Source of the DNA: CAYMUC01 sp964471865
Lineage (GTDB): Bacteria > Actinomycetota > Acidimicrobiia > Acidimicrobiales > Ilumatobacteraceae
Assembly (NCBI GenBank): GCA_964471865.1
Contig: CAYYHU010000028.1
Coordinates: 1 to 24,017, forward strand
DNA: 24,017 bases
Reading direction: 5' to 3'
The first letter of the stretch is position 1. Each line of letters opens with the position of its first letter. Below are positions 1 to 7,632 of this stretch, piece after piece. The position numbers were made by a program, and so were the translations under genes. Under the pieces are notes generated by a model, which was given only the letters and a program-made list of their open reading frames with translations, had not been told where the DNA came from and made no database searches.

Positions 1-1169
1 CTCTCTCCGGGGCCTCCGTCCTGCCCTCGGCTCGCTCCGCCGATCCTGGCGGGAACCGCCACGGCCCAGTCGCCCCCGGCGAGCCCCGGAGCGACGATGC
101 GGCGGGCCACGCCTCCGAAACGGCCCAGGGCTTGGGCGATCTCTTCGAATCGCACCCCGTACTCGAGAGCCATCGAGATGACGGCGAGAGCATTGGCGAC
201 ATTGTGACGACCTCGTAGCGGTAACGAGATGCGCCCGAGTCCGACCGTGATCCCCTCGGTGTCTCGACGCCAGACGTCAAAGGTCTGCACCCCGTGACTC
301 GCGCTCACCGGGCCCGCCCACACCCGCGTGAAGGCCTGAGCCGTCGAGGGCTGATCCAGCGCCCCTGATTCGGGTTCGTGGTCTCGGGGAGCTGTCAGCC
401 CGTAGCCCACCACCCCTCGACCCGCCGCATGGCGTCGATGCGCTTCACGAACGAGAACCGGATCGTCGACACAGACCACCGCGATGCCTGGCACCTGGTC
501 CAGATACTGGGCGAAGGACTTCTCGATTGCGTCCACGGTGCCGAAATGATCGAGATGATCGACGTCGACGTTGGTCACGATGCTGGACTCGAGGGGCAAT
601 TCGAGATGTGTGCCGTCGCTTTCGTCCACCTCGACCACGAAGAGGTCCCCACCGGACCAGTGGGCACCGGTTCCCATATCAGTGACGTCTCCGCCCACGA
701 TGAAACCCGGTGAGAACGCAGCTTCACTCAGCACGAACGCGAGCATCGAGGTCGTCGTGGTCTTGCCATGGGTCCCTGCGACCCCGATCGAGCGCGCCCG
801 AGCGCAGATCGACGCCAGCATTCCGGCTCGCCGCAATGCTGGCACCCCGACTCGATGAGCCTCATCCCATTCGATATTTCGTTCGGGAATCGCGCTCGAC
901 GCAGTGACGGCGTCGACCCCGTGGACGACCTCACGACGATGACCGAGTTCCACTGCGACCCCCGCAGCCCGCAGCCGGTCGAGGACGGGGAGATCTCTGA
1001 GGTCACTTCCCGACACCGTGTGGCCCATTTCGGACAGCACGATTGCGATCGCGCTCATTCCGGGCCCGCCCACGCCGATCACGTGGTACCGCCCTGGCGT
1101 CGAGAGGTTCACAGGTGCATCGGGCCGCACGACGGGCGTCGCGGTTCCGTCGATCTCGGGGAGACTCAC
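1..1169 (-). CDS. murC: UDP-N-acetylmuramate--L-alanine ligase (MurC), partial at left edge
   Basis: MurC adds L-alanine to UDP-MurNAc using ATP, the first cytoplasmic step of stem-peptide assembly. The start is GTG at 1169; GTGA overlaps the murG stop by 4 nt, and AGGAGG lies 10 nt upstream. Residues 32-39 carry the Rossmann loop GVGGPGMS. The ATP loop GTHGKTTTT is near residues 132-140, followed by the VEVDESDGT block, NVDVDHLDHFG, and RGRHNVANALA in the central domain. The reading frame stays open to the edge, so the C-terminal domain is missing. Oddity: after GRFGGVARR (about position 101 down to 1) the translation no longer resembles MurC. The RRF and DDYxHxP blocks expected within about 25 residues are absent, and base composition jumps to 78% GC. 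Identity of the rest is secure; the terminal 100 bases are suspect. Confidence 0.93.
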   Translation of the reverse strand, partial: MSLPEIDGTATPVVRPDAPVNLSTPGRYHVIGVGGPGMSAIAIVLSEMGHTVSGSDLRDLPVLDRLRAAGVAVELGHRREVVHGVDAVTASSAIPERNIEWDEAHRVGVPALRRAGMLASICARARSIGVAGTHGKTTTTSMLAFVLSEAAFSPGFIVGGDVTDMGTGAHWSGGDLFVVEVDESDGTHLELPLESSIVTNVDVDHLDHFGTVDAIEKSFAQYLDQVPGIAVVCVDDPVLVREAHRRHAAGRGVVGYGLTAPRDHEPESGALDQPSTAQAFTRVWAGPVSASHGVQTFDVWRRDTEGITVGLGRISLPLRGRHNVANALAVISMALEYGVRFEEIAQALGRFGGVARRIVAPGLAGGDWAVAVPARIGGASRGQDGGPGE

Positions 1170-2305
1170 CGCTGCGCGACCTCCTCGATGAGAGACACCA
1201 CGTCCCCGCGACGATGAATCTCCCCCGCCGCGTAAGCCCGCTCCCCCATGGCCACGAGTTCGGATCGGTTCTTCTGCCGCGCCGCTATGACATCGCCGAG
1301 TGCGTCGAGTTCATGATCCTCGAGCATGACTGCTGCTTGCTGATCCGCAAGCCAGGCCACGTTTGCGTGTTGATGGGCTTCAGCGGCACCCGACCAGGGC
1401 ACGAGCACCGCGGGGGTCCCGGTCACCGCGACCTCGATGACCGTGCTGGCTCCGCCCCGGGCCACGATCAGATCACATCCGGCGTACAGCGATGCCATGT
1501 CTTCGTCGAAACCGACCACGCTGTACAGCATGGCCTCAGGGTGGGGGTGCCGTGTGGTCATCTCGTCGAGGAAACGCGCTCCCGCCACATGGTGCAGCAC
1601 CATCGACGCGTCACCTCCGAACCGTTCGACGAGGGCGAGCGCGGCCTGGTTGAGCGCTCCCGACCCTTGAGAACCTCCCACCACCGCCACGACGAAGGCA
1701 TCCGAACGCCATCCCCGTCGGCGTCGCGCCTCGTCGCGGTCGGTTCCCCGGTTCACCGCCAGGATCTCACGGCGCACGGGGGCTCCGGTGTGACGGGCAC
1801 GCGGCAACGGAGAATCCTCGAACGCCACGGCACATGCGGTCGCGATACGGGCCGAGATCTGACTCGATCGTCCTGGTCGCCGGTCATAGGACACGACCAC
1901 CACGGGTATGTGGCGACGGCGAGCGGCGAGAACAGCAGGCAGGCTGGCGTAGCCGCCCACCGACACCACGACTCGGGGCCGACGTTCATCGAGAAGCCGG
2001 CCAGCGGCGCGCACCGCCCGTATCAGTCGAGGTCCGAACCCGAGATTGGCGCGAGTGAGTCGGCGCTGCAATCCGATCACGTCGAGAAACGTCGCAGGGA
2101 CTCCACTGGGGGGCACCAGATCGGTCTCGACCCCCCGTTGCGCCCCCACATACTGCAGCGATGAACGGTCGTGTCCTCGCGCGACGAGTCCGTCGAGGAG
2201 GGCGAGCGCCGGCAACACGTGTCCGGCGGTTCCCCCTCCTGTCACGACTGCGAAGGCCGATGGGGTGGTCATATCGGTGGTGGCTCGAGAACGGAGGCGT
2301 GTCAT
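1166..2305 (-). CDS. murG: UDP-GlcNAc:undecaprenyl-PP-MurNAc-pentapeptide GlcNAc transferase (MurG)
   Basis: MurG transfers GlcNAc from UDP-GlcNAc to lipid I on the inner face of the membrane, giving lipid II. The 379-residue product has the GT-B N-terminal glycine loop GGGTAGH at residues 23-29. In the C-terminal half it has the nucleotide-sugar block RGGASTVIE...GTPAVLVPW, followed by a Gln/His-rich AEAHQHANVAWL stretch equivalent to the family DDHQxxNA region. Length is slightly above the usual ~360. The ATG at 2305 overlaps the ftsW stop as ATGA. A second ATG at 2272 starts 11 residues later, closer to the glycine loop; neither has a clear Shine-Dalgarno sequence, so the exact start is open. 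It sits between ftsW and murC, as in most dcw clusters. Confidence 0.95.
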   Translation of the reverse strand: MTRLRSRATTDMTTPSAFAVVTGGGTAGHVLPALALLDGLVARGHDRSSLQYVGAQRGVETDLVPPSGVPATFLDVIGLQRRLTRANLGFGPRLIRAVRAAGRLLDERRPRVVVSVGGYASLPAVLAARRRHIPVVVVSYDRRPGRSSQISARIATACAVAFEDSPLPRARHTGAPVRREILAVNRGTDRDEARRRRGWRSDAFVVAVVGGSQGSGALNQAALALVERFGGDASMVLHHVAGARFLDEMTTRHPHPEAMLYSVVGFDEDMASLYAGCDLIVARGGASTVIEVAVTGTPAVLVPWSGAAEAHQHANVAWLADQQAAVMLEDHELDALGDVIAARQKNRSELVAMGERAYAAGEIHRRGDVVSLIEEVAQR

Positions 2306-3756
2306 CGGGTGTTGCGAGCGACGTTCGCCAGCAATCCGGCTGCTGCGAGCGAAGCCAACAACGAACTACCACCGTAGGAGATCAACGGCAGAGTCAAACC
2401 GGTCACCGGCAACACTCCAGTGACCCCGCCCACGTTGATGAGGGCCTGGACTCCGAACCAGGCCGCGATGCCACCGGCGAGAAGCATCCCGAACCGGTCT
2501 CGAGCCGCCAGAGCCACCTGAACCGCAGCCCCGGTGAGTGCCACGAACCCTCCGAGCACCGCGATCACACCGATCAAGCCGAGTTCCTCGGCGATGATCG
2601 CAAAGATGAAGTCGCTGTGCGCCAAGGGCACATATCCCCATTTCCCGGTGCCGGCGCCCACGCCCACACCGGTGGGACCGCCGTTGGCGATCGAGAGCAC
2701 CGACTGCCACACCTGATATCCCGAATCGGCCCGGGTGCCTTCGAGATCCAAGAACGCCAACCACCGCATTCCGCGGCGAGGACTCGCGGCGAGAAACAAC
2801 AACAACGCGAGGCCGCCCCCGAGACCGAGCCCGAACAGCGGGCCAAGACGAACACCGGCGACGAAGGCCACCGCCACGATCATCGCCGCGAAGACCACTG
2901 CGGCACCGAGGTCACCTTGGGCCACCGACAACACTCCGGCTACTCCGAGCAGGATGAAACTCTGCTTGAACGACGGTCGAGTTTCGGGATCTCGTTCGAG
3001 TTGGCGCGCGAGCAGATCTGCGCATCGCAACAAGATGGCGAGTTTGAACACCTCAGCGGGCTGAAACAGCATCGAACCGAGATCCACCCAAGCCCGAGCG
3101 CCGTTCACGCTTCGCCCCAATCCCGGCACGAAGGGCAACAGCATCATGCCGATCGTCAACACGAGCAGCGTTCCGGTCCATTGCCGCCACCAGTTGTACG
3201 GGATCCGGTAGGCCGCGAGAGCGGCCAAGGTTCCCAGACCCGCCCACAGGGCTTGCTTCAAGAACATGCCCCAGGGAGATTCACCATCGTGGAACGACGT
3301 GATCGACGAGGCCGACAACACCATGACGAGACCAATGGTGGTGAGGGCCACCACGACCACGACGATGAGATAAAAGGGCAGGCTGGGTGGGCGTTGGGAT
3401 CGCCGCAGGACCACCTCGGCGTCGGGACGGGACCGCCAGGGCCACAACGTGGCGGCCGCCGGACGTAACAGAGTGGGCGCCTGATGACGCGCGGCACGCG
3501 CCAGGACCTCGGCGCGTCGACTCGCGGATGTCCTCGGCGTCGTCGAGGTGCGGGTCAAAGCCGTCGATGCGGACCCCGCGCGCCGGTCATGGACCACGCC
3601 CCGGGCCCGTCGCCCGCGACTGGCGGACCGAGACGACTCCCCCGACGCGGCAGTACGAGACTCTCGCACCTCTCGCGTGCGGCGCAGCGCCTCGGAACGA
3701 CGGGCGTCGAGACCGGCGCGACGTCGCGGTGAACCAGCGCTGATGGTGCTCGTCAT
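2302..3756 (-). CDS. ftsW: Septal peptidoglycan glycosyltransferase FtsW (SEDS family), long N-terminal tail
   Basis: FtsW is the multi-pass SEDS polymerase that builds septal glycan from lipid II together with FtsI. Family signatures are NGARAWVDLG, the QGDLGAA segment holding the conserved Asp of the SEDS core, AEELGLIG, and the C-terminal LPLISYGGSS. Hydrophobic helices begin at about residue 127 (PSLPFYLIVVVVV). The 484 residues exceed the usual ~380-400 because of a 126-residue N-terminal region rich in Arg, Ser and Ala with no membrane segment. The start is well supported: AAGGAG lies 7 nt before the ATG, which overlaps the murD stop as ATGA. The tail is therefore probably translated and cytoplasmic. 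RodA is the alternative SEDS protein, but location between murD and murG argues for FtsW. Confidence 0.95.
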   Translation of the reverse strand: MTSTISAGSPRRRAGLDARRSEALRRTREVRESRTAASGESSRSASRGRRARGVVHDRRAGSASTALTRTSTTPRTSASRRAEVLARAARHQAPTLLRPAAATLWPWRSRPDAEVVLRRSQRPPSLPFYLIVVVVVALTTIGLVMVLSASSITSFHDGESPWGMFLKQALWAGLGTLAALAAYRIPYNWWRQWTGTLLVLTIGMMLLPFVPGLGRSVNGARAWVDLGSMLFQPAEVFKLAILLRCADLLARQLERDPETRPSFKQSFILLGVAGVLSVAQGDLGAAVVFAAMIVAVAFVAGVRLGPLFGLGLGGGLALLLFLAASPRRGMRWLAFLDLEGTRADSGYQVWQSVLSIANGGPTGVGVGAGTGKWGYVPLAHSDFIFAIIAEELGLIGVIAVLGGFVALTGAAVQVALAARDRFGMLLAGGIAAWFGVQALINVGGVTGVLPVTGLTLPLISYGGSSLLASLAAAGLLANVARNTR

Positions 3757-5129
3757 CTCGGTTCTCCTTGTTTCGGCGCGGCAACGGCTTGAAGGGCTCG
3801 TACATGACGAGCGAAGTCATCGCCCCGTTCGCCGTAGTTCCGGTACGCATCAAAGGACGCGCACGCCGGTGACAACACCACGGCGTCACCAGGGTGCGCG
3901 AGTCGGGAAGCGATCGCGACCGCCTCGCTCATGTCGGCGGCCCGCGCAACGTGGCAGTGGCCCTCGAAGACCTGAGCCACCTCGGGGGTGGCTTCACCCA
4001 CAGCCACCACTGCTCGAAGATGGGCGAATCCCGCCGCGAGCACCGAAAGGTCGAGACCCTTGTTGCGGCCTCCGGCGATCAACACCATCGAGTCGAATGC
4101 GGTGATGGCGGCAAGAGCGGCATGAGGGGTCGTGGCCTTGGAGTCGTCGTACCAGGCCACGGCGTCGATGGTCGCGATGAACTCGATGCGATGAGGCGGA
4201 CCGGTGAACGATGAGACCGCAGCGGCCACCGCCCCAGGATCCGCCAGTCCGGTTTCGAGAACCAGCGCTGCAGCACACAGAGCGTTGGTGCGGTCATGAG
4301 GCAAGGAACGCCACATCGCCTCCACCGCCAGCACCGGCCCCTGCGGGGTGATCAACATGTCGGTGCCATCGATCGAGTCGACCCGATAGTGCAGGTCGGA
4401 ACCGCGCTGCCCCACCCGCACTCGACGACACGGCACCTGGTCCAGATGGCTCGCAACGATCGGATCCGACACCACGCCGATCGCGACGTCATCGGTCTGT
4501 ACCGCCGCCCACATACGAGCTTTGGCTGCGATGTAGGAGTCCATCGAGGTGTGCCAGTTCTGGTGATCAGGCGCCAGGTTCAACCAGACCGAGGCGTCGG
4601 CACGGAACTCTCGGGTGAAGGCGAGGCGAAAACTCGAACATTCGACCACGAATGCATCGACGTCTTCGTCGAGGGCATCGATGAGAGGGCGTTCGGTGTT
4701 GCCCACGGCGAGGGCCCGACGTCCGGATGCATTGATCATGGCGGTCGCGAGTTCTGTGGTGGTGGTCTTGCCATCGGTGCCCGTCACCGCCAGCATCGCC
4801 CGAGGTCCACCGGGTCGGGTTTGTTCGAAGCGATACGCCAATTCGATCTCGGACACGATCTCGACATCTCGTCGACGCGCGCACTCGATGATCCGATGGG
4901 TCTCAGGGACGCCCGGCGCCGGTACGACGAGGTCGCTGTCAGCCACGAGTTGGTCGATGTCGGATCCGTCGGGACCCAGGACACCTCGGCATCCGAGAGT
5001 GTCGACGAGTTCGGTCACCACGGCGGTATCGGAGTCATCCGCGACGATGACCTCGAAACCCCGAGATACGAGTGCTCGGGCCGTGGCCCGACCCGCCACG
5101 CCCACTCCGTAGACCAACGCCGTCGTCAC
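3753..5129 (-). CDS. murD: UDP-N-acetylmuramoyl-L-alanine--D-glutamate ligase (MurD)
   Basis: MurD adds D-glutamate to UDP-MurNAc-L-Ala in the cytoplasm. I take the GTG at 5129 as start: it overlaps the mraY stop as GTGA, has AGGTGA just upstream, and gives 458 residues, the normal family length. The frame is open upstream to 5234, but that part lies inside mraY. Motifs are the N-terminal Rossmann loop GVGVAGRA, ATP loop GTDGKTTTT (117-125; the family usually has GTNGK, so Asp replaces Asn), VVECSSFRL (161-169), APDHQNWH, and YIAAKAR with Lys203 in the place of the carbamylated lysine. Near the C-terminus are DDSKATTPHA, IAGGRNKGLD and SPACASFDAYRNYGERG. All key blocks are present. Confidence 0.95.
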   Translation of the reverse strand: MTTALVYGVGVAGRATARALVSRGFEVIVADDSDTAVVTELVDTLGCRGVLGPDGSDIDQLVADSDLVVPAPGVPETHRIIECARRRDVEIVSEIELAYRFEQTRPGGPRAMLAVTGTDGKTTTTELATAMINASGRRALAVGNTERPLIDALDEDVDAFVVECSSFRLAFTREFRADASVWLNLAPDHQNWHTSMDSYIAAKARMWAAVQTDDVAIGVVSDPIVASHLDQVPCRRVRVGQRGSDLHYRVDSIDGTDMLITPQGPVLAVEAMWRSLPHDRTNALCAAALVLETGLADPGAVAAAVSSFTGPPHRIEFIATIDAVAWYDDSKATTPHAALAAITAFDSMVLIAGGRNKGLDLSVLAAGFAHLRAVVAVGEATPEVAQVFEGHCHVARAADMSEAVAIASRLAHPGDAVVLSPACASFDAYRNYGERGDDFARHVRALQAVAAPKQGEPR

Positions 5130-6175
5130 CCGCTCACCTGACGGGTGAAGTCTCCGATGAACACGGCGATCGCTGTCGCGACGCAGATTCCCGAGATGAT
5201 CCAGAACCGGATGATGACGGTGGTCTCGGGCCATCCGACGAGTTCGAAGTGATGGTGCACCGGTGACATCCGAAACAGCCGGCGACGTCGGCCCGAGGCC
5301 TTGAACACGCCCATCTGGATCGCCACCGATCCGGCTTCCATCACGTTGAGACCGCAGATGAGGATCAACAACATGTGAGTGTTGGTGGTCAAGGCCAACA
5401 GCGCGAGCGCCGATCCGATCCCGAGGGCTCCGACATCACCCATGAAGATCCGTGCGGGTGCGGCGTTCCACCACAGGAATCCTCCGCAGGCTCCCGCAAA
5501 GCTCGCCGCCACCACGGCGAGATCGAGCGGATGTACGACCGCTCCGTACACATCGGGATTTCGAAAGGCCCAATACGCGATCAGCGTGAACGCCGAGAAT
5601 CCGAGAAGCGCGGATCCACCCGCGAGACCATCGAGCCCATCGGTGACGTTGACAGCATTGGTGGTCGCCCAGATGATCAGTCCGGCCCACACCACCCATA
5701 CCGGGGACGGCAGTTCCCAGCCCGGAAGCTCGGCTCGGGTGAGCGACAGGTTCTGGCTGACCCCGGTACCCAGGAGCAGCCAGGCTCCAAAGCCGAGGCT
5801 GAGCAGGAAACTGACGAGGCTCTTCTTCTTCCAGAACAACCCTCGGTTGTGACGACGCCGCACCTTCAAGACGTCATCGATCAAGCCCATTCCCGCCATG
5901 ACCAGCACGGTGCACCACAAGATGATCGCCTGATCCGAAAACACCAGGCCGCGGCGCAGATGTGCGATCATCCATCCGATGAAGGCGGCAGCCACGATGG
6001 CGAGACCGCCCATCGTCGGGGTCCCGGCCTTGGGTGAATGGTGAGTCGGACCGTGATCCTCTTGACCCAGAATCGGTTGGCCCGCACCGCGTCCCTGGAA
6101 GAACACGATGAGAAAGCGAGTACCCACGAGCGACACGATCATCGCGGTCGCGGCACCGATCATCACCGCGATCAT
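5126..6175 (-). CDS. mraY: Phospho-MurNAc-pentapeptide translocase (MraY)
   Basis: MraY transfers phospho-MurNAc-pentapeptide from its UDP carrier to undecaprenyl phosphate, making lipid I in the membrane. The 349-residue protein is of usual length and strongly hydrophobic with about ten membrane segments. Family blocks appear in order: GPTHHSPKAGTPTMGG near the N-terminus, the Asp pair in GLIDDVLKV, NAVNVTDGLDGLAGG, ARIFMGDVGALGIG, and the cytoplasmic loop PVHHHFELVGWPE. The ATG overlaps the murE stop as ATGA, and a GGGGGT stretch lies about 6 nt upstream. It follows murE directly, with no murF between them. There is no sign of damage. Confidence 0.97.
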   Translation of the reverse strand: MIAVMIGAATAMIVSLVGTRFLIVFFQGRGAGQPILGQEDHGPTHHSPKAGTPTMGGLAIVAAAFIGWMIAHLRRGLVFSDQAIILWCTVLVMAGMGLIDDVLKVRRRHNRGLFWKKKSLVSFLLSLGFGAWLLLGTGVSQNLSLTRAELPGWELPSPVWVVWAGLIIWATTNAVNVTDGLDGLAGGSALLGFSAFTLIAYWAFRNPDVYGAVVHPLDLAVVAASFAGACGGFLWWNAAPARIFMGDVGALGIGSALALLALTTNTHMLLILICGLNVMEAGSVAIQMGVFKASGRRRRLFRMSPVHHHFELVGWPETTVIIRFWIISGICVATAIAVFIGDFTRQVSG

Positions 6176-7632
6176 GAACGCACCCCCGTGAGGATCTCGA
6201 CCGCGACGCGCCGATCGTCGAAATCCACGACACGCCCAGCGATGTCCTGACCGGTTTCGTGGCCCTTGCCCGCGATGATGACGAGATCGTTCGGAGTCGC
6301 CCGCTCGAGCGCCGCCGCTATGGCTTGGGCCCGATCCGGGATGGTGGCGACGAGTCGGTTCGCGAACTCGTCGGGAACACCCGCCACGATCTCCGCGATG
6401 ATCGCAGTGGGATCCTCGCAGCGGGGATTGTCAGAGGTGACCACCACCTCATCGGCACCACAGACCGCGATCTCGCCCATTTCGGGTCGCTTGTCGCGAT
6501 CGCGTTCGCCCCCACACCCGAAGACGACCACGACTCGGCCGTCACGGGCGGTCGCGAGATGTCGTGCCGAGGTCAACACCTCGGCGAGGCCATCGGGAGT
6601 GTGGGCATAGTCGATGACCACCCGGGGCCGACCGGGAATCTCGAGAACCTCGAAGCGTCCCGGCAGAGGGGTCGCATGCGACAAAGCATCAGCAACCGCC
6701 GCGCTGTCGAGACCCAACTCCACGGCTGTGGTCGCCGCCGCCAGCGAGTTCATGACATGGAAGTCACCACCCAGGGGCACCCGGACCTGGTGGCCGCGCC
6801 ACCGGTATCGATGGTCGAAAGCGGTCACCTCGACGTCGTGGATGTCATCGCGCCCGAACGCCACCATGGGTCCGGACGTGGCATCGAGGAGAAGGCGCCC
6901 ATGGACGTCATCACGATTGACCACTCCGAGGCGACAACGGCCTGGCTCGAACAGGCGCGCCTTGGCCGCGAAGTAGCGCTCGGTGGTGCCGTGGAAGTCG
7001 AGGTGGTCACGTCCGAGATTCGTGAAGACACCGACCTCGAACTCGATACCTGCGACTCGTTCGAGCACCAGAGCATGGCTCGACACCTCCATCACGGCAT
7101 GGGTGCGGCCCAAAGCCCGGGCCTGGGCCAGCCAGCGGTGAAGCGCCGGGGCCTCCGGCGTGGTGTGACCTCCGTCGAGCGTTCCTCGAACCGCCGTGGG
7201 ATGTCCACAGGTATCGAGGATGCCGGCAAGAAGACCTGAGGTCGAGGTCTTGCCATTGGTCCCGGTGACACCGATGAGATGCAGATCCCGCGAGGGCCAC
7301 CCGTGTGCAGCGGCACTGAGGTGCGCCACCGCCAGGCGGGTGTCGGGAACGACCACGACGGGGACATCGACGTCGACTCGACGTTGCGCCACGACCGCCA
7401 CCGCTCCACGTGCCACCGCCTCGGCCGCGAGTTCATGGCCATCGACGCGTTGACCGACGATGCAACAAAACACCGAACCTGCTCGGACCGTGGATGTGTC
7501 GTGATCGACAGAGACGATCGAGGGACCGGATCCCACGACGCCACTCAGATCCCACGACATCGACCCGGATGCGGTCTGGGCCGATGCCACGAGTTCTCGC
7601 AATGTGAGGGGTTCGATCACGACTCGACGCAT
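6172..7632 (-). CDS. murE: UDP-MurNAc-L-Ala-D-Glu ligase MurE, meso-diaminopimelate type
   Basis: MurE adds the third stem residue to UDP-MurNAc-dipeptide. The 486-residue product has the N-terminal substrate domain with DTSTVRAGSVF (45-55), ATP loop GTNGKTSTS (124-132), MEVSSHAL (181-188), TNLGRDHLDFHG (204-215), and FAAKAR with Lys224 in the carbamylated-lysine position. At residues 401-404 it has DNPR, the motif that in characterised MurE enzymes reads meso-diaminopimelate rather than L-lysine; this predicts a DAP-type wall. The ATG at 7632 overlaps the ftsI end by 16 nt. A GTG at 7620 would give a GTGA overlap and lose four residues; neither has a clear ribosome site. MurF is excluded by the DNPR motif and the MurE-type N-terminal domain. 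Confidence 0.95.
   Translation of the reverse strand: MRRVVIEPLTLRELVASAQTASGSMSWDLSGVVGSGPSIVSVDHDTSTVRAGSVFCCIVGQRVDGHELAAEAVARGAVAVVAQRRVDVDVPVVVVPDTRLAVAHLSAAAHGWPSRDLHLIGVTGTNGKTSTSGLLAGILDTCGHPTAVRGTLDGGHTTPEAPALHRWLAQARALGRTHAVMEVSSHALVLERVAGIEFEVGVFTNLGRDHLDFHGTTERYFAAKARLFEPGRCRLGVVNRDDVHGRLLLDATSGPMVAFGRDDIHDVEVTAFDHRYRWRGHQVRVPLGGDFHVMNSLAAATTAVELGLDSAAVADALSHATPLPGRFEVLEIPGRPRVVIDYAHTPDGLAEVLTSARHLATARDGRVVVVFGCGGERDRDKRPEMGEIAVCGADEVVVTSDNPRCEDPTAIIAEIVAGVPDEFANRLVATIPDRAQAIAAALERATPNDLVIIAGKGHETGQDIAGRVVDFDDRRVAVEILTGVRS

Noticed and set aside
2161..3468. 435-codon open frame on the plus strand opposite murG and ftsW
   Set aside because: It is antisense to two genes with clear family motifs, is His/Arg/Gln/Pro-rich with no recognisable domain, and long antisense frames are common in high-GC DNA.
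4296..5141. 281-codon plus-strand frame opposite murD
   Set aside because: Its composition (His, Arg and Asp rich) and lack of motifs mark it as the reverse image of murD codon usage.
5130..5234. N-terminal extension of murD to 5234
   Set aside because: The extra 35 residues are His/Arg-rich and lie inside mraY; GTG 5129 has a ribosome site and yields the normal MurD N-terminus.
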